From Adineta vaga (lineage: Eukaryota; Rotifera): 64,000 nucleotides of DNA. Below are positions 12,957 to 24,040 of the stretch, piece after piece; within the stretch, counting starts at the first letter, position 1; each line of letters starts with the position of its first letter. Where the stretch lies: the NCBI GenBank assembly GCA_021613535.1, contig CP075493.1:1860001-1924000 (forward strand), given 5' to 3'. Made by a program: the position numbers and the translations under genes. The notes under the pieces were generated by a model that saw only the letters and a program-made list of their open reading frames with translations, did no database searches and had not been told where the DNA came from.

Positions 12957-14922
12957 TTAGATTCGAAGATCAATAATTTTACATTGTAAACCAGGATCAT
13001 AAGTTGTATGTGAAGAAATCTATTCGTAAGAATAGAAGTGGTTTTAAACTTTTAAAAAACTTACCACATATAATGGAGGACTAGAGACATGTTCATGAAA
13101 ACCTGTCTTTTTACACGTTGATATTATTGGAATACCTGTATTTGGTGTAAGAGAAAATATTGCAGTTCTAAATCAATTGAAATACTTCGCTGAATAACGA
13201 ATAAGAAATGTTATTCTTACTCATTGAATTTTGGACTAATTACAATTGCAATAGCTTCTTGCATTAACATTTGATATGGTAAATGAGTATGAAGATCGAC
13301 ACTTGATAGAAACGCTGTCTGTGTCGGATGAGTCTATGATGAGGAGAATAATCAATCAATAATAGAAAGAGATTGAAAATCAATATCTACATGAATCCAA
13401 CCAAGAGTGATGAGATTATTATTCGAAATATATTCAACCATTTCTTCTTCTTTTTCCGTATCACATGAATCTGAAAATGTTTTTATGAATACACAATTTA
13501 ACCATAGATATTTATTTACCTGGTCCACCATTCTGTTTAGGAACAACAATATGAGTGATTACATACTGTTGATTATCTTTCTAAAAGAACAAACAAAAAA
13601 TCTTCAATTGTTTCGATTTAATCAGATAACAAACTCGATATCCAGCAAGAATACCACATGTTTCAATACTTCGATCTAAAAATTTCGTTATTATATTTTT
13701 TATTGAATATTTCATAATTATTTACCTGTATTTCGTTGTGCTGCTTGTAGAAATTTCGATGTTATATCATTTGGAACAGCCATACGTCGAAATGAACTCG
13801 TTTCAGTATTTACTAAATTTATTAAGATATAAATTACAATTGTTTCTACGAAGCAATAAAAATGAAGATTACTTGTTATTGGTTTTTGTGATCGATCATA
13901 ACTAGGTCTTGAAAAAGAGAATAATTTACAATTGAAATCAACTATATCGTTTACTTGATAGGTTCTCGATAACTTGCTTCAAAATGATTATCAGTTGAAG
14001 TGATTGTAGATGGTTTCATTTGTGTTAGTGGAGTTTCTACATAATTTACTTTGAGTTGTTGTAATGTCAATTCATTCTCATGATGAATACTAAAAATGAA
14101 ATGATCCTTTTAAAAAAAATTCTTCCTCTATTGTCTTCATTAATTTCAATTAACGATGTTTTCATGGTCCACAATAGCAATTATCTAATACTCATTAACC
14201 TCAATTGACTGCATCAGTTATGGTCTATGACGGTCTTTCTCTGTACAATGACTTTCCATTCATAGTACTACATTTCACCATTGGTTTTCTACAATAGACT
14301 TACTTCATTGGCGTATGACCCAATCCTGCTGCTGAGATTTTTAACATATCTTCTTCTTCATGTTCATGGGTTGGTTTCTAATTAAAAAACAAACAATTAT
14401 CTATATTATATTGAATTCCACTGAACATACCTGTTGATCTTCATATTCTTGTGCGTATTTTTCAATTACTTTACTTTTTAATTCTTCTGCACGTGGAAAT
14501 GCTTTCGTACGAATAATCTATATTGATAATTACAGCTTCATTGAGACAAAAGAAAAGGCACTCGTCAATGAAATAATTACTTCTTTCACACGTTCTCGAT
14601 CATTGACAGATACATGTGGAAAATCTGGATGATATTGTTTAAGTTCTTCAACAAATAAACTAAGAAGAAAATATAGACGAAATGTATTGTTTTTGAATAT
14701 GACTCCTCTTCCGATTTACGTTATATATCTTGAATAGAGAATAAAACTTTGTTCAAACTGATTGGTTTTATAATAATGATCAGCTTCTTCAATTAAACTA
14801 TCCGATGTTTTATAATAGAAACTAATTGGTGTCGATGAACGAATTGGTATTCGACATTGATTTTCAAGTAACCATTGAACTCGATCACGTGCAGATTTAA
14901 TTGAACTCTCCGATACAGACAT
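12957..14922 (-). CDS. STAMBP: AMSH/STAMBP, K63-specific JAMM deubiquitinase
   Basis: About 13 short exons on the minus strand, first exon 14720-14922 (ATG at 14922), stop at 12957-12959. The N-terminal helical MIT/USP8-dimerisation-like part (residues ~1-70) contains the wording [22 protein letters not shown] charged helical segment follows. The C-terminal JAMM/MPN domain shows the catalytic Glu in [10 protein letters not shown], the zinc motif [20 protein letters not shown], and the end [14 protein letters not shown] that resembles the AMSH C-terminus. All metal ligands (His, His, Asp) and the catalytic Glu are present, so it should be active. AMSH trims K63-linked ubiquitin from receptors at ESCRT-0/III on endosomes. 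Intron 14089-14300 is larger than the others. Confidence 0.93.
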
Positions 14923-15097
14923 TTCAATACTAAAGAACAATCTGAATGAATGATATTATTTTTCAATGATTTTACAAGAACAAGTAGAAGAAAAAAAACC
15001 AACCTAATGATTGATTGATTTAAAGATGGTTACTTCGACTATCCATTGATTTTTGACGATAGATGTCCTATAAAATCTTCTATACAATGAATGAATA

Positions 15098-15438
15098 AAA
15101 TCAAGTTACAATTACTATTGGTTTTCTCTTTTCTTTTGGTTAAGTAATAGTTCTACATGATCGATGAATAATAAAACCTTGACTCATTTGTTCTCAATAA
15201 CTATATCATAGAATGGCTGATATTTCTAAACATCTGGAGTGTTCTCTTCTAGTAGAAGAATGTAAATGCGATCGAAGATGACGTACTTAATCGTTCCTAG
15301 GTTGTTATGCTGTTTTTCTAGCGACGTAAAATCAAAGTACACAGAATGTCACATTGCTTATCACAAGTATCTCGCGTGCCTATTTTTTTTCCTTCTTGTC
15401 ACCAGTTTTACTTTCTTCGTATATATATATATATATAT
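15098..15438 (+). repeat. Upstream flank of VMP1, duplicated near 29.2 kb
   Basis: This stretch is nearly identical to 29188-29516, with roughly one difference per 30 bases, in the same orientation. It contains no supported coding sequence and ends at a TA microsatellite (~15420-15440). See the VMP1-less copy at 29188-31045. Confidence 0.9.
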
Positions 15439-15555
15439 ACATCTTCTTTTTTTTCTTTTATTTATTTAGTTAGAAAATATTTTCGTTCTATTTCTATGTT
15501 TAACATTAGTTTTGCCTAAATGCATTTCGCAGCTGGATTTGAGACTCATTCATCA

Positions 15556-16896
15556 ATGGATGTACCATCGTCAACAGCTCGTCGACGAAAAGAAAAACAA
15601 CGACAACAACAACAACAGAAAAAGAATTCTTCTCCGATCCAATCATTAACGTAAGTATATTATCTTTAGGTTTTTTTTCTTCAAACTATATTGTTTTGTC
15701 AATATTTTAGCGGATCAACATCAAATGTTGATGAACTTGTAATAACAAATAAAACTATTCAAGAAGAAACTTCAAAAATTGTTCTTTGGCGTCATCCAAT
15801 CTCGACAATTCATTATTGTATACTTGAAATTATTTATTTAATTCATCATAATTTTAAACATTTCGTCTCTTATCGAAAAACATTAGTACTTTTATGTACA
15901 TTGCTCTTTTCATTATTATTTCTTTATAAAACTGAAGGTGCACATCAATCAAGTATTCAAACAATTGAAACATTAGTTTTTTGGTCTTTATATTGGCTTG
16001 GTCTTGGTATTGCTTCATCAATTGGATTAGGTACTGGTTTACATACCTTTCTTCTTTATCTTGGTCCATTTATTGCACGAGTAACTTTAGCTGCTTATGA
16101 ATGTGATTCAGTGCAATTTCCTCGTCCACCTTATCCAAATGAAATCATATGTCCATTAACAAATCTTACAAAACAAATTGATTTCTTAGCCATAGGACAT
16201 GTGTCTTTCTGGAAGATTCTTTGGAAAGTTAAATTAGAAGCATTCTTTTGGGGTTTAGGTACTGCATTAGGTGAATTACCACCTTATTTTATGGCTCGTG
16301 CTGCACGTTTAGGTCATAATGATAGTGATGATGAAGAATTAAGCGAATTTAAACAATTATTATCAAATGCTAAATCACATAATTCACGTGAATTAACTTT
16401 ATTTGAACGTTTGCGTTATTCTGTTTATTGTTTAATCCAACGTATTGGCTTTTGGGGTATTTTATTATGTGCAAGTATACCAAATCCATTATTTGATTTA
16501 GCTGGTATAACTTGTGGTTATTTTCTCATTTCATTTTGGCGTTTTTTCTTTGCAACAATTCTTGGCAAAGCTATTATTAAAATGAGTATACAAACAATAT
16601 TTATTATATTTTTATTCAGTGAACATCATGTTGAACAAATTATACGTTGGATAAAACATATACCATATTATGGTCGTTTATTACAAACACCATTTAAAGA
16701 TTGGTTACATGAACAGAAAGGTAAAATGCATCGAACAAATAATGAAAATTTATCCGGACATTTACCCAAAGTATCGATATTATCGAAATTCTTTAATTTC
16801 TTTGTTGCTGCAATGATTACATATTTTATTATTTCAATTATTAATTCATTGGCACAACGTTATTATAAACGAAAACGTACAATTGAATGTAAATAA
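15556..16896 (+). CDS. VMP1: VMP1, ER phospholipid scramblase / autophagy factor
   Basis: Two exons (15556-15650 and 15711-16896) give 426 residues; the start at 15556 adds a basic, Gln-rich N-terminus (RRRKEKQRQQQQQKK) typical of the cytosolic end. The order of conserved blocks is that of VMP1: VLWRHPISTIHY, a first membrane span (LVLLCTLLFSLLFLYKTEG), LGLGIASSIGLGTGLHTFLLYLGP, the VTT/DedA-type loop WGLGTALGELPPYFMARAAR, then IGFWGILLCASIPNPLFDLAGI and further spans. VMP1 moves phospholipids across the ER bilayer and controls ER contacts during autophagosome formation. Length is close to the usual ~400-430 residues. The long, almost intronless second exon contrasts with its intron-rich neighbours. 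Both flanks are duplicated at 29.2-31.0 kb without the gene. Confidence 0.95.
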
Positions 16897-17055
16897 TTCT
16901 ATTTGTTAGATATTGAATGATCAAAGATAAAGATAAACGTATAGAAAAGAAAAAGCACTACTGTGAATTGATGATTTTGTTTTGTTTCTTTCATTCTTCT
17001 CGAATTCTTAGTTCTTTTTTTTCTTCTTTTTCTCCTCCTATCGAATTTATTTATT

Positions 17056-17735
17056 ACTATGCACATGAATTGTTTTGTTTGTGTTATTTTCTTCCTATAC
17101 GTCTGATGTATCAGGGATAAAGATCGAAAAAGAAATAAAAATCAATCTTTTATTATAGAATAAATTACTCAATAAATATGATTTTAGTAGAAATCATCAA
17201 TAGTTATTGTATCGATGATATTTAGTTATCTAATTTATGATTGAATATTAAAACAAACGGATTGATCATATCATGATACTCGCTTTCCATCTGTCGTCGT
17301 TTAGCAATGACTTTGGAGCAAATAAACAATGCTTACAATAAAAGTGAACAAGTACGATAAATGACTTGAAAAATAAATCCATTATTAATTTATAATTGCG
17401 TTTCAAGTCCAAAGATAGTTTTTCACGATTGAAACTGAATTCTATATATTATGTATGATGTAGTAAATATTGAGAATCGAATTATCTTTCAAAACAATAG
17501 AATATATCAAGTTCTAATGAATACAAACTGAGAAAATTGTTCTCGGTGACCTGATACCATTTAATCTACATGAACTAAATGTCGATCATACTGTAAGAAC
17601 GATCAAGAAAACATATCTTATTCAAAGAGTGGATAGACGTTTCAATAGATAGAATATCTTACACGCGATTTAGTTATTGTCTTATTGAATATAATCATTA
17701 CAACATATCATATTTATATTTATTACATAAATTTG
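17056..17735 (+). repeat. Downstream flank of VMP1, duplicated near 30.3 kb
   Basis: Starts at ctatgcacatgaattgtttt and matches 30297-31045 in the same orientation, except for roughly 75 extra bases in the other copy near 30555-30640. It includes the VMP1 3' region. Similarity fades around 17735. Confidence 0.88.
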
Positions 17736-18284
17736 AAAATATTGATGACATTTGACAAAAGAAATATTTATTTTATCATAGAAGAGATTTTTACTTTCAA
17801 TCTGAAAATGAAAATATAAAAGTAAATTTGTCTTTGTACGCCAATTCAATAAATTCAATAACAAAACTTTTTATCGTTGATAGAATAAAAGAATACTATT
17901 GAATGATATTTGAAATCTATTCTAACCAACGAAATTATTTTTATACTATAATAGTTGGAGTTAAATGATGAAAAATATTCGTTTCATGTCGACATTAACG
18001 ATAAACATCAAGTTATATGACTATTTATTGATCTTACGAAAAAAAAAACACTTTTTTCAGAATCTATTTTCTATTAAAAGAAAGGTTATTTTATGAATCA
18101 ATACAAATGTGAATGTTTAATGTCTCGAATAAATATAGTTGATTTGATTTTGAAAACAAATTAATCAGATCTCAATTATAAGGAGTAATTAGCATGAAAA
18201 TATAATTCTTATCTTCTAATAGAAAATCAAATAACAAACAAAACAAATTAGTTTAACAAGATGATTCTTTTCCCTTCAATAAAC
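17736..18284. other. Intergenic; no gene recognised
   Basis: AT-rich DNA after the duplicated flank, with only short A and T runs. Nothing supported. Confidence 0.5.
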
Positions 18285-18428
18285 TTATTGCACAATACTA
18301 GAAGATGCTTGAAGAGCTGCTTCAGCACAATCAACTTCAATTGGAAATTCAGGATTTTGTTTATCATCCTGTGCAGATGCTAATCGACGTTGTATATCAG
18401 AAAATGCTAGATATTGTAACGATGTCAT
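18285..18428 (-). pseudogene. Short unrecognised ORF or last-exon fragment
   Basis: A 47-codon frame from ATG 18428 to a stop at 18285, with protein-like composition (MTSLQYLAFSDIQRRLASAQ, then DKQNPEFPIEVDCAEAALQA). Immediately upstream, in another frame, a second coding-like stretch reads EDLRGYVLIKTCLGAFHQLQ (~18425-18490). The overlap of two plausible frames suggests a frameshifted remnant of a longer gene whose other parts are not in view. I do not recognise the family. Confidence 0.35.
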
Positions 18429-18895
18429 TAGTCTGAAGCTGATGAAAAGCACCCAAACACGTCTTAATCAGAACATATCCTCGAAGATCTTCATTTTATC
18501 ATAGAATAATAGGTTCATATATAAAACTTCATGTTATAAGGCGAAGAATTTCATTGCCTATTTTAATATCTCGAACGATATTATATTTATTAAACTCGCT
18601 CTATACTTCTGGTCTGATTCATTCGCTTGTTGATTTTTCAACAATATTTATTCTCATTTAGTAATAAATGTGTGTACGTGCGTTCTTTCAGTTAAGTTTA
18701 TTCTAGAAATTTACATATATATCTATACTTTACAAATTAGATGGTTGTATTGTTTTCGGCGCAATCCACTTAGTACTCTTATTCTATTGGTATTCATCTC
18801 TGCCACAAACAAAGAAATAAACAATATTGGACTATCGCTAGCTACTGTAGATACTTTCGTTCCTTTTTTATATTGATTTTCGGTTGACTAAGAAG

Positions 18896-20071
18896 ATGCC
18901 ACGTTCATCTAGTCCTTATGTATTTGAACAGATAACTGGTGAAATTATCTTTTCTCATCTTACTGCAAGCATATGTCAAGCTGTTATTCTACCCAAATCA
19001 AAACATCGACCACGAACCTTTGTACCAACTACTGTAGATAACAGATTAGCTTCGAATTACGCCAAGGAATTCTTATTTATTGGTCAACATCCGAAAATCA
19101 AATTCGAAAAACTTGAAGCAGATTTGTTTTTTCGATTTTCATTCGATCAAACCCCTAAGTTACATATTCCACCTGAATTGGAAGAAGTGTTATTTACCAT
19201 TGGTGAATGTCCATCTCCTATCTATAATGGTTTTGAGCAATCTATCGATATGTTACTACCCAGGTCTAAGAAAACGACGTCGTAAACTGACTTAAACGAT
19301 GGAGAAACGGTGAAAACCGACACTAATACGCCACCGTAATCCGTTAACCCAGAAATGTATAGAAATAGGGTCAAAACCAAGGCAATAAATTGCTGTTTTC
19401 TAACCGTTTTCAGTCGATTAAGGCGTCGTTTCCGGCCGCCGGAATGATCGTCCTGAGTAAATGATAATCACACTTTATCCAGTACATTATTTCCTGATCA
19501 ACCACCAGCCTGCATTGACAATGACAATAGTATACGGAACTATGATTCATCTGCCATTCTTCATCATCGTTACTGTATTTTCGAAACCACATTGAAAGTG
19601 GATGATCTATTTGCAAAGCTGTTACAGTTAGAAAGTTTGAGTGCTTTCTGTACAGCTCGACATATCCGTCAATTATTGAAATACCGCCCACTTTCATTAA
19701 TAAAACACGTACCAGCTGATCTTGCGCAAATAATTGAAAATATGAGGTCAATTCGCTCTAAAGAAATTACTGATAGCAACATGCGAACTATAACATCGAT
19801 TACATTATCATGTCTTAATTCTGCCAGTTTCTCAATGCCGGTGAACCAGAAGTCAGAAATCGTTGAACTTTTGAGCAATGCTAACACAAGTGGTTCTACA
19901 GAAGAATGTAAATTTTACTTTCTTAACGCTTTATTGAACACGGGTCGTCTTCTCTTGTACTACGCCAATAATATGGAACAAGGTTGGCGTGCATCTGTTT
20001 TAACAAGTATGTCCTTGTGGTCAGAGCGAACATCGACAATTGAGCTGTTACAAAGATCTATCAAAGAATGA
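18896..20071 (+). pseudogene. Unrecognised protein gene split by a MITE-like insert
   Basis: The first part (18896 to ~19266, ATG at 18896) encodes ~124 residues including RSSSPYVFEQITGEIIFSHL and PELEEVLFTIGECPSP. The second part resumes near 19456 (FPDQPPACIDNDNSIRNYDS) and runs to a stop at 20069-20071, with DDLFAKLLQLESLSAFCTAR and LADLAQIIENMRSIRS-like helical wording, ending LLQRSIKE. Between them lie ~190 bases with imperfect terminal inverted repeats and stops in all frames. Simple splicing from CAG|GTCTAA to the best acceptors does not restore the second frame. The halves read as one protein of ~330 residues, but I recognise no domain. It is either a disrupted gene or one that uses an intron I placed wrongly. 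Confidence 0.45.
19265..19437. mobile_element. MITE-like insertion with terminal inverted repeats
   Basis: The left end (from ~19269: gaaaacgacgtcgtaaactg) and the reverse complement of the right end (~19411-19433: ggaaacgacgccttaatcga) match with few differences. The interior is non-coding. It sits inside an otherwise open protein frame. Target duplications are not clear. Confidence 0.5.
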
Positions 20072-20392
20072 GCTGCCTAATTCTAATTCGAATACAAACG
20101 CACATTCAGATTCAGCTATTTGATAACGCTTCGAAAATAAATCACGAAACTTGAGCTAGAGTTTTTCCGTGGAATAGGAATAGATTTTCTCTTGTCTATA
20201 TTCGAACATACTTCACACAAAATGTTTTCCTGTAAGAATATAAATAGTTTTATTTTGGTTGCCATTCATTATAATTCAAAATTATGCACATACATGACTC
20301 TGCTTACAAATTATATTTATGAATAACAAAGTCTAAATCTTCTATCCATCAAAAACAATGACGAGGAGTGCTTTTTGACAAATATGACAGAT

Positions 20393-20770
20393 ATTCCCTT
20401 TTCTGAAAGAAAGGGTTATATGCTTCTTAGATAGGGTCGTTAAAATGCTTAAAGTTTATTTGTTTGCCCAAGCCAATCAGGTCAAAGCAGTGTATAAATC
20501 GATGAAAACTTACCCCTGGTCATCGGATAACGATTCGTCACATGTAATCGAGATCGAAGAATACGAATCTTGGGTTGCTTTCCCAAAAATATTTTTCTAT
20601 GAACCATAATTAATTAATTGTTATTTCTTTTTTGTCTAATCCAGTCAGATTGCAGCAATATAAAAATTCATGAAAATTTACTAATAATCATCCGTAAATG
20701 ATTTGCCTAAAAGTAATCGAAGTCGAGGATTTCAAATCTGATGTTAGCTTTTCATAATTCTAATCAATTA
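20393..20770 (+). repeat. Dispersed repeat with internal ~165-bp duplication
   Basis: The segment beginning attcccttttctgaaagaaa and containing gtcgttaaaatgctta and caagccaatcag recurs inverted at ~52020-52215. Within this copy, ~20476-20585 and ~20643-20755 are diverged direct repeats of each other (for example aatcgagatcgaagaatacg against aatcgaagtcgaggatttca). Confidence 0.65.
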
Positions 20771-20893
20771 TTATAATTATTGCGAAACTGAAAATAACCT
20801 GTTATTAAGCATAAAAGAAAAAACTCTGACTGTGAATTATTTAATAAAGCTACTGGGTTAATTGAAGAAATGTTTTTTCAGTAGAAGTTCAGG

Positions 20894-21042
20894 GTGTGGG
20901 TCTGCAAGGGGGAAAAAGCGGATCCTGGATACCCAAATCCTATAAAACTCTCGGACCCTCATTGGTTATCATTGGTCATCATGAACTGTGTGATCGCAAG
21001 AACTATGATGATCCAGGATCCACCTTTTCCCCTTGTGTGGAT
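20894..21042. repeat. Inverted-repeat element (~150 bp, MITE-like)
   Basis: Arms of ~30-35 bases face each other: 20905-20930 (core gggggaaaaagcggatcctg) and 21011-21042 (core caggatccaccttttcccc), separated by ~75 bases. GC content is visibly higher than in the surroundings. No coding capacity. Confidence 0.6.
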
Positions 21043-22220
21043 GTATGTATGTGCGTACTCTGTCAAGGAACACTTACATCCACACCTTATTCCTTCCACA
21101 GAAAGGAGCGTTATATGGAAAAAAGTTTCTGTGCGCTTTTTTGTCAGTGTCAAAGGTCAAAAAACCATTTTCTTCAAGACTGTCTTAAACATCGGAAACC
21201 GAGAGTAGATTAAGGGTAGGATGATAGGTGGGGTCAATGTGAAAGATCAAGGGTTAAAAGTTAAAGGCTGCACAAGATCAAAATATTGCTCTACCCTTCA
21301 GTACGAGCTAAGTACGCGCTTTCGATAGATATAACATGAGATTACAATCAGTCGGTCGTTATTTATTCATAAAATCATTAAAAGTTTAGTAATATTGAAA
21401 TAGAAACTATTGATCATTCTAGAGATGATAATCCAATAAATGAACCCATAGGTAGAATCGAACCCGTAGCAGGTTTGAGAAAAATAAAGTACAGTCAAGT
21501 TTGTCTCATTTGAACACTATTGGAATCAATGAAAAACGTAGGGGAATAAGCAAATCATATAAGAACATCTTAGAGATACGATGGCATAGACATGCAACAG
21601 TGGGAGTTAACTCGGTGAGAGTCAGACTCAAACTTAGTTTATACTTTCATGTGTTTTCTTTTGCTTTTGAGAATATTTGATACACCACCAATTGTTCATA
21701 CAAAAAATTATCTCGCACATCACGATAAGATGAACCGGCTTTGTTTTCTTTAATTCAATTAATTTTCTTGTTAAGATCTTTAAGGATAGACGTATTTGAA
21801 ATAAAAATTGCCTTACGTCGAACTAATAGAATGAAATTAGTTTATGAGGGTATGGAGCGTGAGCGTGAAAAGTAGAGACTATCGGTATCTACCCTCAAAG
21901 ATTTCCTTTTCTGATTGAACTTTTGTTAAATATCACATGCAAAAATATCCTTTCTTAAAACGAACTCTTTTGTAAAACTCAAAAAATTACTAATCGAAAA
22001 TACGTATCTTGAGTGTATACTGACACTCATAATCACATACGTTAACGCCATCTTTCCGCATAAACGAGCTATTCGCTTTTGTCGAAATCGTCAGATTTCA
22101 TATTCTTTTTCGAATAACAAAAATACAATACTATCAATAAAGCGAATTTCTTTTCATAACAAACAAAATATATTCAATAGCTTGTATTCTTAACAAATTT
22201 TTGTGGAATTCAAAGCGAAT
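21043..22220. other. Intergenic; no gene recognised
   Basis: Mixed-composition DNA after the inverted-repeat element. The reverse strand near 21440-21470 has a TTCGATT-containing stretch reminiscent of a tRNA T-arm, but it does not fold into one. No supported gene. Confidence 0.45.
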
Positions 22221-22358
22221 ATGTACACATTTTCAACATTACCGATTGAACTCGTCTATCGAATTTTGGATCATCTGTCTGATTTTACACTATTTTGTTC
22301 AATGCAAAATGTTTGCCGACGTTTTAATCAAATTCTGACCATTTATCAACGATATCAA
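22221..22358 (+). pseudogene. Orphan first exon of an F-box protein
   Basis: ATG at 22221 begins an F-box (MYTFSTLPIELVYRILDHLS, then FCSMQNVCRRFNQIL, residues 1-40), worded like the first exon of Rotaria F-box genes. It ends at a strong donor (ATCAA|GTAAGT, 22359). No matching downstream exon is found; instead a satellite array starts ~400 bases on. If the donor is not used, the frame runs on to 22504. I read it as a truncated gene left beside a repeat expansion. Confidence 0.6.
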
Positions 22359-22754
22359 GTAAGTTTGCAAAGTGCTTTACCTATTTTCTCATCTGTTCAA
22401 GCACACATGAGCCTCGCAATGTCTAACTTAATCAGTTTACTCAAAGAAAAAACAAATTTCACAATTCCGAAGCAATTTCCACGAGTCAATCAAACACAAC
22501 ATTGACTCATGCTATTAAAACAACCCTTCCTCTCACCTGTTCTTTACTATCTATGCCCATAAAATATATATCTTACTAAACGTGCACTCATGTGCCGCAC
22601 AAGAACAAAACCGCAGCATTAAAACACTTTTCCCGTTTCAAACAAATGTCTCTATTGCAACTCTTAAACAATTCAACACTATTTTTCAAACCCACCCAAT
22701 AAAATAAAGTGAACTGTTTTATATTGTGATCAAAAATAACAATCCAGCACACCT

Positions 22755-24040
22755 TCACATATTGGTGAAATTCACTCAGCAATTGCGAATTTCTCTTTCC
22801 ATAAACACAGTAATCTTCATTCGCTCTTGTCCTAATTGACCCATCCATGCTCTCTCTCGTCTATAGATACTCACCACACTAGATCTCTGTGGCAATAAAA
22901 TCGGCCATCACGGAGCACAACATATTGGTGCTGCCTTGCGAATAAACACGGTAATACTCATTCGCTCTTGTCCTAATTGACACATCCATGCTCTCTCTCG
23001 TCTAAAGACACTAACCACACTAAATCTCCCATCCAATGAAATCGGTGATCAAGGAGCACAACATATTGGTGATGCCTTGCGAATAAACACGGTAATACTC
23101 ATTCGCTCTTGTCCTAATTGACACATCCATGCTCTCTCTCGTCTATAGACACTCACCACACTAGATCTCGGGTACAATCAAATCGGTGATCAAGGAGCAC
23201 AACATATTGGTGATGCCTTGCGAATAAACACGGTAATACTCGTTCGCTCTTGTCCTAATTGACACATCCATGCTCTCTCTCCTCTATAGACACTCACCAC
23301 ACTAGATCTCTGTGGCAATAAAATTCGTGAACAAGGAGCACAACATATTGGTGATGCCTTGCGAATAAACACAGTTAATACTCATTCGCTCTTCTCCTAA
23401 TTGACACATCCATGCTCTCTCTTGTCTATAGACACTCACCGGCCTAAATCTCGAGTACAATAAAATCGGCCATCACGGAGCACAACATATTGGTGCTGCC
23501 TTGCGAATAAACACGGTAATACTCATTCGCTCTTGTCCTAATTGACACATCCATGCTCTCTCTCGTCTAAAGACACTAACCACACTAAATCTCCCATCCA
23601 ATGAAATCGGTGATCAAGGAGCACAACATATTGGTGCTGCCTTGCGAATAAACACGGTAATACTCATTCGCTCTTGTCCTAATTGACACATCCATGCTCT
23701 CTCTCGTCTATAGACACTCACCGTACTAAATCTCCGGGACAATCAAATCGGCCATCACGGAGCACAACATATTGGTGATGCCTTGCGAATAAACACAGTT
23801 AATACTCATTCGCTCTTCTCCTAATTGACACATCCATGCCCTCTCTTGTCTATAGACACTCATCGCATTAGATCTCGCGTGGGATCAAATCGGCGATCAA
23901 GGAGCACAACATATTGGTGATGCCTTGCGAATAAACACGGTAATATTCATTCGCTCTTGTCCTAATTGACACATTCATGCTCTCTCTCCTCTATAGACAC
24001 TCACCACTCTAAATCTCGAGGACAATCAAATCGGCGATCA
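22755..24040 (+). repeat. Satellite array, ~141-bp unit, about nine copies
   Basis: The marker tcctaattgac recurs at about 22831, 22972, 23113, 23257, 23397, 23537, 23680, 23820 and 23963, a spacing of 140-144 bases. Each unit carries gagcacaacatattggtg, a gcgaataaacac block and a ctctctctcgtctatag block. The first unit is diverged. Variants recur in phase: 22901-23060 is nearly identical to 23463-23622, a 562-base shift (four units), and the acagttaatactcattcgct variant recurs after ~424 bases (three units). Confidence 0.95.

Noticed and set aside
21440-21475. Possible tRNA T-arm on the minus strand (GGGTTCGATTC)
   Set aside because: The flanking bases do not pair into a five-base T stem and no D or anticodon arm is found.
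23190-23372. Cys/Arg-rich open frame on the minus strand inside the satellite
   Set aside because: It repeats with the satellite unit and has no splice or domain support; a by-product of the tandem repeat.
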